From the NCBI GenBank assembly GCA_046705285.1, contig JBJKQK010000240.1:1-16390 (forward strand): a stretch of DNA of 16,390 nucleotides, given 5' to 3'. Shown piece after piece: positions 1 to 7,397 of the stretch; within the stretch, counting starts at the first letter, position 1; each line of letters starts with the position of its first letter. This DNA comes from SCRD01 sp046705285 (GTDB lineage Bacteria > Acidobacteriota > Terriglobia > UBA7540). The position numbers and the translations under genes were made by a program. The notes beneath the pieces were generated by a model, which worked only from the letters and a program-made list of their open reading frames with translations, was not told where the DNA came from and did no database searches.

Positions 1-156
1 GAGGTTCACCGCTGGAATCGAACGGCTGCAGCCCGCACTCTCAAGATCAGTTATCGGGCCCTGCTTTACAAAATCCGGGATATGGGTCTTGATTCGGAAA
101 CAACGGAGATTCACGAGATCAGCAAAAGAACAAACGCTGTCGGACAACGGTCATGA
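1..156 (+). CDS. Sigma-54-type transcriptional regulator, C-terminal Fis-like HTH (partial, 5' end outside window)
   Basis: Reading frame 1 is open from the first base to the TGA at 154-156 and gives 51 residues. The first 30 contain EVHRWNRTAAARTLKISYRA followed by LLYKIRDMGL. This is the typical Fis-type helix-turn-helix (HTH_8) that closes NtrC-family sigma-54 activators: a helix with NRTAAA, a recognition helix ending in the R-ALLYKI pattern, then a short tail. The AAA+ and receiver domains would lie upstream of the window and cannot be checked. The regulator lies 67 bp before an UpxY-type NusG gene on the same strand, so the two may be linked in control of a surface-polysaccharide or similar operon; that link is inference. 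The roughly 20-residue polar tail after the HTH is not diagnostic. Another Fis-domain protein is possible, but the sigma-54 activator is by far the commonest carrier of this C-terminus. Confidence 0.75.
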   Translation, partial: EVHRWNRTAAARTLKISYRALLYKIRDMGLDSETTEIHEISKRTNAVGQRS

Positions 157-223
157 ACGGAGCACCCCAAAGTCAGGCGGCGGTGCAGGGCGGCGGATAG
201 ACTCGGGCAAAGGAAACAGTTTT

Positions 224-880
224 ATGCCAAACACAGGGATTTTGGGCCGATCGATCGAGGAGGAACTGCAGCAGGGATGGCACGCTCTCTACACGCGCCA
301 CCAGCACGAAAAAGCAGTTGCTGGTCTCCTCTCGAAGAAGGGCTTTGAGGTCTTTTTACCACTGTATATGACAACCCATCGATGGAAGGACCGGAACAGG
401 ATCCTCTCGTTGCCGTTATATCCGAGTTACGTCTTTCTGCGCGGTGGGCTGGATCGTCGGCTTGCAATCCTCACAACCCCGGGAACAATCGGCGTGGTGG
501 GTTATGCGGGACGCGCAAGCAGGATCCCGGACGAGGAGATTGAAGCTATACGCCGACTCGTTGAGAGTAAACTGAAGGCTGAGCCTCATCCATTCTTGAG
601 GGATGGTGACTGGGTAAGGGTAAAGTCCGGCCCTCTTGAAGGGATCGAAGGGATTTTGGTTCGAAAGAAAAACATGTATCGCCTGGTGCTGTCCGTGGAA
701 TTGCTGGAAAAATCGATATCGGTCGAAGTAGACGGAGCGCTCGTAGAGCGGGCAGTGCGTTCGCACCTACTACGAGTTCCGGCTGTCGTCAGCGGGCCGA
801 TGCACGGCAGCGTGGAGGGATTTCCCCGCGGCGCGAAAGCGTACCAGCAGATTCGTCCCGCCATCGTGCCATTAAAATGA
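224..880 (+). CDS. UpxY-type NusG paralogue (transcription antitermination factor)
   Basis: A 218-residue specialised NusG paralogue. These proteins bind RNA polymerase and reduce pausing or termination in long operons, usually for capsule or exopolysaccharide. The NGN domain covers about residues 18-112: it opens with WHALYTRHQHEK, has YPSYVFL in the middle, and closes with GVVGYAG and IPDEEIEAIR, a pattern typical of the UpxY/LoaP-like branch. A KOW domain follows at about 127-170 (GDWVRVKSGPLEGIEGILV). The last 45 residues are a basic tail without a recognised fold. The ATG at 224 is chosen because AAGGA lies about 9 nt upstream and the NGN domain begins soon after. The frame stays open back to a TTG at 89, but that would overlap the regulator gene and add 45 unstructured residues. 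No polysaccharide gene follows within the window; the next 1 kb is degenerate DNA, so its target operon is missing or elsewhere. Confidence 0.85.
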   Translation: MPNTGILGRSIEEELQQGWHALYTRHQHEKAVAGLLSKKGFEVFLPLYMTTHRWKDRNRILSLPLYPSYVFLRGGLDRRLAILTTPGTIGVVGYAGRASRIPDEEIEAIRRLVESKLKAEPHPFLRDGDWVRVKSGPLEGIEGILVRKKNMYRLVLSVELLEKSISVEVDGALVERAVRSHLLRVPAVVSGPMHGSVEGFPRGAKAYQQIRPAIVPLK

Positions 881-1026
881 CAAGGTGAACTGCCCACAAC
901 GATTTTCCTCTGCTTCTCAATGTTTCCGTGTAGTGCTCCACCCCGTGGCCGTGATTCACCATGCTGATCCACTCGTCCACTTTAACGACATTCGGATTAT
1001 AGGTAACCCGCTTTGCTCGTTTTGCA
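881..1026. other. Non-coding stretch after the antiterminator gene
   Basis: No gene with a convincing start and ribosome-binding site is visible here. On the minus strand the frame of the adjacent IS1380-like fragment stays open through this stretch, but its translation (KRVTYNPNVVKVDEW and onward) no longer resembles the transposase. The insertion-sequence relic therefore seems to join unrelated sequence here. Confidence 0.4.
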
Positions 1027-1222
1027 CGTTCCAGAATGTTGATCGCTGGAATCCGAATTGTATACTTCACGCCCCGCTGTTCCAGCACTTCGAAGGTCCA
1101 GGGCTTAGTGAAGGCGGCGCCGGCACGGGGCACCATTTCTAGACGAGCGTCCGATGCGGTTCAATCCCCTGCACCAGCACCTCTTCCCAATCGCCAGCGC
1201 TGTGCATTTTGTGGGGCCGCAG
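1027..1222 (-). pseudogene. Degenerate IS1380-like transposase fragment, frameshifted
   Basis: Two minus-strand segments in different frames match consecutive parts of an IS1380-family DDE transposase as I know the family. The first, reading leftward from about 1222, is LRPHKMHSAGDWEEVL, corresponding to the family's LRPGNVHSA-W-VL segment. It runs into a stop at 1139-1141. The second, in another frame from about 1130, is GAAFTKPWTFEVLEQRGVKY followed by TIRIPAINILER, corresponding to the family's R-DAAFA-PE--E-LE-RGV-YAIR-PAN-LER stretch. Only about 65 codons of a protein normally over 400 residues long survive. No terminal inverted repeats or target duplication were found. It is an old inactive remnant. 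Family assignment rests on remembered motif similarity and is fairly safe because both blocks occur in the right order. Confidence 0.65.
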
Positions 1223-1928
1223 AGAAGCGCTGGATGACTTTGGAGCGAGTGAGGTTGGCAATAGCCGTCTTTGGCGGCCCGCTCGCCTCCAACTGTCTGT
1301 GTCCGTTCGAGTTGCATGCGAGGCCATACCATCTGCCATAAGCCACTTCCATCACCAGCGGCCCGTCGATAACACTTCCCCCCCGGCCAAAAGGATGGTC
1401 GCAGGTCGATACCCGTGCGCCCTGCGGGACAGCATCCGCCTGATCTGTGAATGACGATCGTGGGAAAAATGTGAGAAAAATCACTTGACTATAGGTTGCC
1501 CAGGGTGTAATTCGATTCACAGGGGCGCTAAGATCGTTGACCTATTCAAGAGTGAGGGACTGTCCCGTGTACCGGCTTGAGGAGGGAGCCTGCGTCGGTA
1601 ACGTCGTCCACCCCGGGAAACACTCGCCAGATTTCTACCTCGAATATCTCCAAAGGCTTCCCGGTTTCCAGGGGCGCAATCCCAAGACTTTCATTGCCCA
1701 AATGCCAAAGATTTACTCTTTGGGTTGGAAGTAAGCGTTTGGGTGTCGCCAGTGCGGCAGGGGGAGGCATGAAAGTCACTTCCGAGGAACTCTGTGACAG
1801 TCCATTCCTTCGCAAATTGCCTGTTGTGACACTTCCAAGACTATCACGTCGCCCCTGAGTGGGAAGAGCACAGATTGATAAGGTAAGGAAGCCGGGCAAC
1901 AGCCTGAAATCGCCGGAAGGGAGACCTT
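1223..1928. other. Gene-poor interval upstream of the activase operon
   Basis: About 700 bp with no recognisable gene. Overlapping reading frames of 65-117 codons exist on both strands between 1537 and 1899. None has a good ribosome-binding site, a recognisable domain or biased codon use, and they overlap each other, so they are probably chance. A weak promoter-like pair, TTGACT at 1485-1490 and TGTAAT at 1506-1511, has only a 15-nt spacer. The last 40 bases carry the GGAAGGGAG ribosome-binding site of the following gene. If the operon promoter is local it should lie in this interval. Confidence 0.4.
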
Positions 1929-3455
1929 ATGAGCCAGCTGACGACGATCAACCACTATACGGCCTACAGGCCGAAGCCATTCACACGGGAAGAACGCGAC
2001 AAGGTGACCATCCTTTTTGGCGGACTCACCTGGAAACATGAACGGCTGGTTCAAGGTGTCTTTCACAACCTGAATTACAAGGCGCAGTCCCTCCCGAACA
2101 TTGCGCGGGGGGACCTGGACGCCGGCAAGGAATTGATTGACGTCGGGGCGTGCTGCCCGACGATCTTCACCACCGGAAGCCTGGTGAACTTCCTCAAGAA
2201 GGAAATCGCAGCGGTGGGGAAGGAGGAAGTGGCGCGGAAATACCTTTTTCTCACCGCCGGAGCATGCGGCCCGTGCCGGTTCGGGCAATATCATGAGTCT
2301 TATTCCATGGCGCTTGATGGGCTGGGGCTGCGGGACTTTCGCATGTTCCTGATGGCTCAGGACCAGGTCGACCAGGGCTCGGGCAACGGCGACGGCCTGG
2401 ATATCAACCTGCCGCTTTCCCTGGGACTTTTCTGGGGGATTTTGTGTGCCGACCTTCTGACCGATCTCGAATACATGACCCGGCCTTACGAGATGAATCC
2501 GGGCGAGACCGACCAGGTCTTGAAGGACTGTGTCGAGTATCTATATCAGGTTTTTCGCGACCGGCCCGATCACGGTGAGAAGTACGGAACAATCGCCTGG
2601 CACCTGCTGAGCAGTTATTTCACCCGAGCTCTGCGCGAAGTACGCAAGCGGTGGAGTGTGATTGTGGTTGACCGCCTGCGCGTGAAACCCAAAGTAAAGA
2701 TCACCGGCGAATTCTGGCTCCATATCCATGAAGGCGAGGGAAACTACAACATCAAGCGGTGGCTGGAGCAAGAAGATGCGGAAGTACTGCCTCCGGTGAT
2801 TGCAGTCTGGTTGAACTACCTCTTCAACCCCACCATTCGCAAGCTGGAGCACCGACACTCGGCCAAGGAGCAAAAGCCGACGGCGCAGCTCTTGCTGCGC
2901 GCGGTGGAGCGGATTTACATCGCCCATTACAACCGGCTCCGCAAGGCCCTCGGCAATCTCCCCAACGAACTGCCCAACCAGGAAGAACTGAGGCGGCTGG
3001 CCGAGCCGTTCTTCCACTTTGAACTGCGGGGGGGCGAAGGGCACATGCTGATCGGCAAAGCGCTGCATGCTTATCACCACAAGAACGCGCACATGATTTG
3101 CGAGCTTTCGCCGTATTCCTGCATGCCCAACACGATGTCCGTCGGGTCCATGGCCAATGTGCTGGGACAGTATCCCGACCTGCTCTACGCGCCCATCGAG
3201 GTGAAAGGCGACTCGGAAGTCCACGCCCTGTCTCGTTGCCAGATGATTCTCACCGAGGCGAAGCGACGGGCGAAGGCGAATTTCGAGGAAGTTCTGAGAA
3301 AAACCGGCCTGACGGTTGAACAGGTCCGGGATTTCGAACGGCAGCATCCTCAGGTTACTCGCGCCACGTATCGCGTTCCGCATCGCGGCTACGCAGGGAC
3401 GGCAGCCAACTACGTGATGCATCTGGCACGCGATCGCGGCTTGGCCCAGGCATGA
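1929..3455 (+). CDS. COG3581-like protein, HgdB/2-hydroxyacyl-CoA dehydratase-related component
   Basis: A 508-residue protein of the 2-hydroxyglutaryl-CoA dehydratase-related superfamily. It resembles the segment that in many anaerobes is the C-terminal part of a very large fused CoA-activase protein. Cysteine clusters that could hold iron-sulfur cofactor are visible: C75-C76 in DVGACCPTIFTTG, C113 and C116 in TAGACGPCRFGQYHESY, and C391/C398 in CELSPYSCMPNTMS. Conserved-looking blocks GDLDAGKELIDVGACCPTIF and YAPIEVKGDSE fit the family. It has no signal peptide or membrane segment and should be cytoplasmic. The ATG at 1929 follows GGAAGGGAG at good spacing. It starts a three-gene operon, with a 47-bp gap to the next gene, which encodes the cognate ATPase. 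By analogy it would be the iron-sulfur acceptor that receives low-potential electrons from that ATPase. The substrate is unknown and no CoA ester is implied by the sequence alone. Confidence 0.8.
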   Translation: MSQLTTINHYTAYRPKPFTREERDKVTILFGGLTWKHERLVQGVFHNLNYKAQSLPNIARGDLDAGKELIDVGACCPTIFTTGSLVNFLKKEIAAVGKEEVARKYLFLTAGACGPCRFGQYHESYSMALDGLGLRDFRMFLMAQDQVDQGSGNGDGLDINLPLSLGLFWGILCADLLTDLEYMTRPYEMNPGETDQVLKDCVEYLYQVFRDRPDHGEKYGTIAWHLLSSYFTRALREVRKRWSVIVVDRLRVKPKVKITGEFWLHIHEGEGNYNIKRWLEQEDAEVLPPVIAVWLNYLFNPTIRKLEHRHSAKEQKPTAQLLLRAVERIYIAHYNRLRKALGNLPNELPNQEELRRLAEPFFHFELRGGEGHMLIGKALHAYHHKNAHMICELSPYSCMPNTMSVGSMANVLGQYPDLLYAPIEVKGDSEVHALSRCQMILTEAKRRAKANFEEVLRKTGLTVEQVRDFERQHPQVTRATYRVPHRGYAGTAANYVMHLARDRGLAQA

Positions 3456-3502
3456 GGGACTGACACAAGCACGTCACAGATCCACAACGGGGAGCATTCT
3501 TG

Positions 3503-5785
3503 ATGGCAAATAATGGCCTGATCAACATTCAGCCGGCGGCAGTGGGCCCTCCGATCTGGAAACCGGCATTGGCTCCTGAAACACCCGCCGAGCCGGCAAC
3601 GGGCAAAATTTGCGGTATGGATGTCGGAAGCACAACGTGCAAATACGTTCTTGCGTCGCCCGACGGCCGGGTTCTGACTCAATCATACGAACGGCACCAT
3701 ACGAAACAGGCGGAAAAAGTGCTGGAGTTTCTGGTCCGCCTGGAAAATGAGTTTGGGCTTACGCCAAAAGAAGACCGGATCTTCTTCACCGGCTCGGGCG
3801 CAGGCGTGATCGCGCCGCTCGTGGGCGCCAAGATTATCCAGGAGGTCGTGGCGGTGGCCGCTGCGGTTGAAAAGCTTCATCCCTCCGTGCGCTTCGTCAG
3901 CGAAATCGGCGGCGAAGACATGAAGACCATCTTTTTCAGCGGCGACGGGAACCAAAAGAGCAAGCAAGTGCTGATGCAAAGCGCCTGCTCGGGTGGGACG
4001 GGCACATTTATCGAAAAAACGGCGCGCAAGCTCGAAATTTCGCCCGAAAGGCTTTCCAAGATGCACTACGAGGGGTACACGCTGCACAAGGTGAGCAGCA
4101 AGTGCGGCATTTTCGCCGAAGCGGATGCCAACACGCTGCTCAAGGCCGGCGTGCCGGTGGAGGAAATCATCGCCTCGTTGTTTGAGGCAACCGTCTACCA
4201 GAACCTGGCGACCCTTACCCGCGGCAATACGCCTTTGCCGGATATTCTGTTGCTGGGTGGCCCAAATCTTTTCTTTGCCGGCCTGCAGGAAGCCTGGCGG
4301 CATCATTTGGCCGAGGTATGGGGAGAACGTAAAGTCGAGTTGCCAAAGGACCGTGACCTGGCCTCTTTGATTCAGGTTCCGGAGGATGCTCTTTACTACG
4401 CTGCGCAGGGGTGCGTGGAAATGGGATTCAGAGAGCCCGGTTCGGCGGCCGTGTATAAAGGACTAAATAAGCTGCGATGGTGGATTGAAGAGGGACAGCA
4501 CGAAGAAAAGAAGAAGTCGGGACGGGGCGGTTTGTGGAAGGAGCCGCAGGAACTGGAAATCTTCAAAGCCCGCTATGGCAGGAACGGAAATGGCCACCCT
4601 GCAGATTCCAAATCACCGGCTGGGAAAACAGGCAAAAAGCTGGGTCCGGTGGTGGTGGGCTGCGATTTCGGTTCGACCACCGCCAAAGCCGTTTGCCTCT
4701 CGCCCGGCAGGGACCTGGCGTTCAGCTGTTACGCTCTCAGCAAAGGAAATCCGATTGAAGACGCCAAATCGCTTTTCCGGCAAATCCGCCAGGCAGTGGG
4801 CGAAAGTGAGATTCTCGGGCTGGCCATCACGGGTTACGGCAAAGACCTTCTCAAGGGCATCCTGGGCGCCGATTGTCCTGTGGTCGAAACCATCGCCCAC
4901 GCTACCGCCGGCCTGCACTACTTCCCCGACGCCGACTGCATCTGCGACGTGGGCGGAGTGGACGTCAAAATCATGATTCTCAATAACGGGGCGGTGACCG
5001 ATTTCCGGCTGAACTCGCAATGTTCCTCCGGCAACGGCGCCTTTCTTCAGGGAGTGGCCGAACGCTTTGACATTCCGATGCAGCAGATGGCCGACCACGC
5101 TTTCCATGCGCGGGCCATCCCGCAATTGTCGATGGGCTGCGGGGTATTTCTGCAAAGCGATATCGTCAACCAGCAGCGGAAGGGCTGGCAGGCCGACGAG
5201 ATTCTGGCGGGGCTTTGCGCCATCCTCCCGCTCAATGTGTGGATATACGCCGGAGGTCTCAACAACCTGCAGCAGGTTGGCCGTAAGTATATCCTGCAGG
5301 GTGGCACGCACAAAAACCTCGCAGTCGTGAAAACGCAGGTGGATTTCATCCTGTCCAAGGTGCCGGACGCCGAGGTCGTTGTGCACCCCCACTCGGGAGA
5401 AGCCGGAGCCATCGGTGCGGCGCTTGTAGCCCTGGAGTGGTGGGAAAAAGGCGGGCGAACAGGTTTCCGGGGCTTCGAGGCGATTGAAAGGCTGTCGTAC
5501 AAAACCACCACCTCGATTGAGACTCTCTGCCATTGGTGCCCCGTCAACTGCCAGCGGAGCTTTATCGACGTCGAACTGGCCGGAGGCAAAGGACGGCCGT
5601 GGAGCAAGGTACTGCTCGCCGAAGGCTGGGAGCGCGTGATTGTGAACAATTCCTGCCCCAAGGGACTGGTGGAAGATTTGAATGAGATGAAAGTGATCAA
5701 GGCCGGGATTGAGAGGACTCGCCATGCCTATCCGAACATTGCTGACACGATTCGCAAAGAAGCCTTCCGCCGCACCACCGCCTAA
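3503..5785 (+). CDS. Tandem BadF/BadG/HgdC-type activase ATPase (two ASKHA domains)
   Basis: A 760-residue protein with two copies of the BcrAD/BadFG/HgdC activase fold, which couples ATP hydrolysis to one-electron transfer through a [4Fe-4S] cluster. Domain 1 (about 36-330) has the phosphate-binding DVGSTT at 40-45, SACSGGTG with C162, KCGIFAEADAN with C201, and LLLGGPN. Domain 2 (about 382-650) has DFGSTTAK starting at D388, SQCSSGNGAF with C507, MGCGVFLQSDIVN with C546, and an HPHSGEAGAIGAAL block. In each domain the two cysteines are 39 residues apart, the spacing I recall for the cluster ligands of HgdC (Cys127 and Cys166). A C-terminal segment adds CHWCPVNC (C676, C679, C683) and NNSCPKG (C718), a possible further metal site. 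The ATG at 3503 is preferred over the TTG one codon earlier because GGGGAG sits 8 nt upstream. It overlaps the next gene by 62 nt, suggesting coupled translation. It probably activates the flanking COG3581/COG3580-like partners. Confidence 0.88.
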   Translation: MANNGLINIQPAAVGPPIWKPALAPETPAEPATGKICGMDVGSTTCKYVLASPDGRVLTQSYERHHTKQAEKVLEFLVRLENEFGLTPKEDRIFFTGSGAGVIAPLVGAKIIQEVVAVAAAVEKLHPSVRFVSEIGGEDMKTIFFSGDGNQKSKQVLMQSACSGGTGTFIEKTARKLEISPERLSKMHYEGYTLHKVSSKCGIFAEADANTLLKAGVPVEEIIASLFEATVYQNLATLTRGNTPLPDILLLGGPNLFFAGLQEAWRHHLAEVWGERKVELPKDRDLASLIQVPEDALYYAAQGCVEMGFREPGSAAVYKGLNKLRWWIEEGQHEEKKKSGRGGLWKEPQELEIFKARYGRNGNGHPADSKSPAGKTGKKLGPVVVGCDFGSTTAKAVCLSPGRDLAFSCYALSKGNPIEDAKSLFRQIRQAVGESEILGLAITGYGKDLLKGILGADCPVVETIAHATAGLHYFPDADCICDVGGVDVKIMILNNGAVTDFRLNSQCSSGNGAFLQGVAERFDIPMQQMADHAFHARAIPQLSMGCGVFLQSDIVNQQRKGWQADEILAGLCAILPLNVWIYAGGLNNLQQVGRKYILQGGTHKNLAVVKTQVDFILSKVPDAEVVVHPHSGEAGAIGAALVALEWWEKGGRTGFRGFEAIERLSYKTTTSIETLCHWCPVNCQRSFIDVELAGGKGRPWSKVLLAEGWERVIVNNSCPKGLVEDLNEMKVIKAGIERTRHAYPNIADTIRKEAFRRTTA
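5711..5716 (+). promoter_or_regulatory. Ribosome-binding site inside the activase gene
   Basis: GAGAGG lies 7 nt before the ATG at 5724, within the 3' coding end of the activase gene. It decides the start of the third operon gene: the TTG at 5709 in the same frame has no site upstream and overlaps this one. Confidence 0.6.
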
Positions 5786-6929
5786 AGACCGTTCTCATCT
5801 TCGCGTAGGAATTCCAAAGGTGCTGAATATCTGGAGCACCCACCAGTTCTGGGTGGGGTTTCTCAGAGAGATTGGAGTCGCAGCAGAGAACATTGTGTTC
5901 AGCTCCGACACTTCCGAAGAGCAGGCCCGCGAGTTCGGGAAAGGCCGCGGGACCGTCGATTGCTGCTACCCGGTCAAGGCCATCAGCGGGCATTACGGCG
6001 AACTGATTTTCGGCCAAAAGAAGAAAATCGACATTCTGCTCAGCCCGATGATCTATTCCCTGCCATCCATTCTGCATGGCCATGTGGTGGATACGATCAG
6101 TTGCACGAGGGTGATGGCTGGGCCGGAAAACATAAAGGCGGGCTTCCTGAAAGAGCGGGATGTGTTCGCAGAAAACGATATTACGTACGCCTCGCCTTTC
6201 GTGACCCTCGGAGACCGGGAGGTGGTGGCCGAGCAGATGTACGGCTCGCTCAAGGAAGTTTTTGACCTGGACCTGGAGCAGACCGAACGCGCCGTGCAGG
6301 CCGGATTTCGAGCCCTGGACCGTTTCAGCGCCAGGGTGCGCCAGCAGAGCCGGGAGATTCTGACCTGGTGCGCCCGCGAGCAGAAACCCTGCATCCTGGT
6401 GCTCGCCCGGCCTTACCACATGGACACGGGCATCGGTCACGAGATCGAGGCTGAACTGCAAACTCACGGCTACCCCATCCTGTGGCTGCAGTACCTGCCC
6501 GGCGACGCGGATCTATTGGAATGGCTTTTCGAGCCTGACCTCCGCGCGGGACGAATCAAGAGTCCCTACGACATCTCGGACGTCTGGACGTCATCTTATA
6601 GCAGCAATACCAACGAGATTCTCTGGGGCGCCAAGGTTGCCGCTCGCTGCCCGTGGATCACCTGCGTCATCAGGCTGTCAAGCTACGAATGCGGAATGGA
6701 CCAACCCACGTTCACGCCTACTCAGAAGATCGTTGAAGCGACCGGGACGCTCTTCTTCAAATTCGGAGACCTGGACGCCACCAAGCCGGCAGGCAGCATC
6801 AAGATTCGCGTGGAAACCATCGTCCATTACATGGCGAAATATTCACCGGACATCATCCAACGGAAGTTGGGCTGGCTATCACCGGACTGCCCGTTGCTCG
6901 CCAGGTCGTGCGGCGCCGTCCCGGCCTGA
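5724..6929 (+). CDS. COG3580/DUF2229-like component of the activase system
   Basis: A 401-residue protein matching the DUF2229/COG3580 module, which in fused homologues follows the two activase ATPase domains. The opening LRVGIPKVLNIWSTHQFWVG (about 26-45) is the family's N-terminal signature. Next come GTVDCCYPVKAISGHYGEL with C80-C81, the ARPYHMDTGIGHEIE block with LQTHGYP, and SSYECGMDQPTFTP with a further cysteine. Adjacent cysteines followed by YPVK resemble the iron-sulfur site of HgdA/HgdB-like subunits. No signal peptide or membrane segment is seen, so it is probably cytoplasmic. It starts 62 nt inside the preceding gene with its own ribosome-binding site, so the two are likely made together. 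Its role is inferred to be a partner of the COG3581-like protein, together forming the reductase acceptor. The reaction is not known for this family as a stand-alone subunit. Confidence 0.8.
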   Translation: MPIRTLLTRFAKKPSAAPPPKDRSHLRVGIPKVLNIWSTHQFWVGFLREIGVAAENIVFSSDTSEEQAREFGKGRGTVDCCYPVKAISGHYGELIFGQKKKIDILLSPMIYSLPSILHGHVVDTISCTRVMAGPENIKAGFLKERDVFAENDITYASPFVTLGDREVVAEQMYGSLKEVFDLDLEQTERAVQAGFRALDRFSARVRQQSREILTWCAREQKPCILVLARPYHMDTGIGHEIEAELQTHGYPILWLQYLPGDADLLEWLFEPDLRAGRIKSPYDISDVWTSSYSSNTNEILWGAKVAARCPWITCVIRLSSYECGMDQPTFTPTQKIVEATGTLFFKFGDLDATKPAGSIKIRVETIVHYMAKYSPDIIQRKLGWLSPDCPLLARSCGAVPA

Positions 6930-6968
6930 ACCTGCAGGCTGAGAAGATGAGTGGCCGGAAGGTTCAGG
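6925..6968 (+). other. Inverted repeat at the end of the activase operon
   Basis: CCTGAACCT at 6925-6933 pairs perfectly with AGGTTCAGG at 6960-6968. A shorter alternative pairs CCGGCC at 6921-6926 with GGCCGG at 6953-6958. The repeat spans the stop codon. No T-run follows, so it is not a classical intrinsic terminator. It may stabilise or end the transcript, or be chance. Confidence 0.3.
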
Positions 6969-7090
6969 ATCGATCCTCGTGCTCTCCAAATATCTGACTG
7001 TGGAAGCTTCCTTCGTCTCTTCCGCGCCAGCCTGCGCCATGACCTTGTCCTGAATCGTGGATTGCTGAAGGAAAAACTCACGAACCTCGT

Positions 7091-7356
7091 TCATCCCTTC
7101 CGGAGCCAGGCTTCGATAGTGAAGAAGTCCGCGTCAACAATGAGTTCACGGCGCCGGGCCAGGAGCTCCTGTCAGGTAGTCTTTCAGTTGCGGTCGGACG
7201 CGGGCCCATTCCATATTTCTTCAGAGTTTTGGCAATCGTGCGGCGTGCGACTTCGTGGCCCAGGTTAGGCAGCACTCCCTGGATTCTCCGCCGGCCTCAG
7301 TCGCAGCTCTCCCTGGGAATCCGGGCGATCAACTGTTGAATCGCATTCCTTATACT
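7091..7356 (-). pseudogene. Degenerate rve/DDE integrase-core transposase fragment
   Basis: Minus-strand translation from about 7356 gives SIRNAIQQLIARIPRESCD, a stop, then GRRRIQGVLPNLGHEVARRT and IAKTLKKYGMGPRP. After a frameshift it continues ELIVDADFFTIEAWLRKG and a stop at 7091-7093. These blocks follow in order the HTH/linker and beginning of the catalytic core of integrase-core (rve) transposases common in Acidobacteriota. In that family the segments read roughly I-RM-REN--WG--RIQG-L-NLGH-VAR-TIA--LK-HGI-P-P and DFFTVE-W. The first catalytic aspartate would lie in the DADFF block. The in-frame stop, the frameshift and the missing remainder show it is inactive. IS3/IS481-like grouping is likely but not certain. 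Confidence 0.65.
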
Positions 7357-7397
7357 CGTGTCTACATGTCGTTCACGCCAAGTTTTTGAACGGAAGG

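Noticed and set aside
89..223. Longer NusG-like reading frame starting at TTG 89
   Set aside because: It overlaps the regulator gene, has no ribosome-binding site and adds residues with no domain; the ATG at 224 fits the domain start.
1485..1511. Sigma-70-like promoter TTGACT/TGTAAT
   Set aside because: The spacer is only 15 nt and it lies over 400 bp from the next gene; such matches are expected by chance.
2541..3422. Long minus-strand frame of 293 codons opposite the COG3581-like gene
   Set aside because: A shadow of the GC-rich plus-strand gene; no recognisable domain or ribosome-binding site. The similar 370-codon frame at 4613-5725 was rejected for the same reason.
5709..5723. TTG start at 5709 for the COG3580-like gene
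   Set aside because: No upstream ribosome-binding site; GAGAGG at 5711-5716 overlaps that start and instead serves the ATG at 5724.
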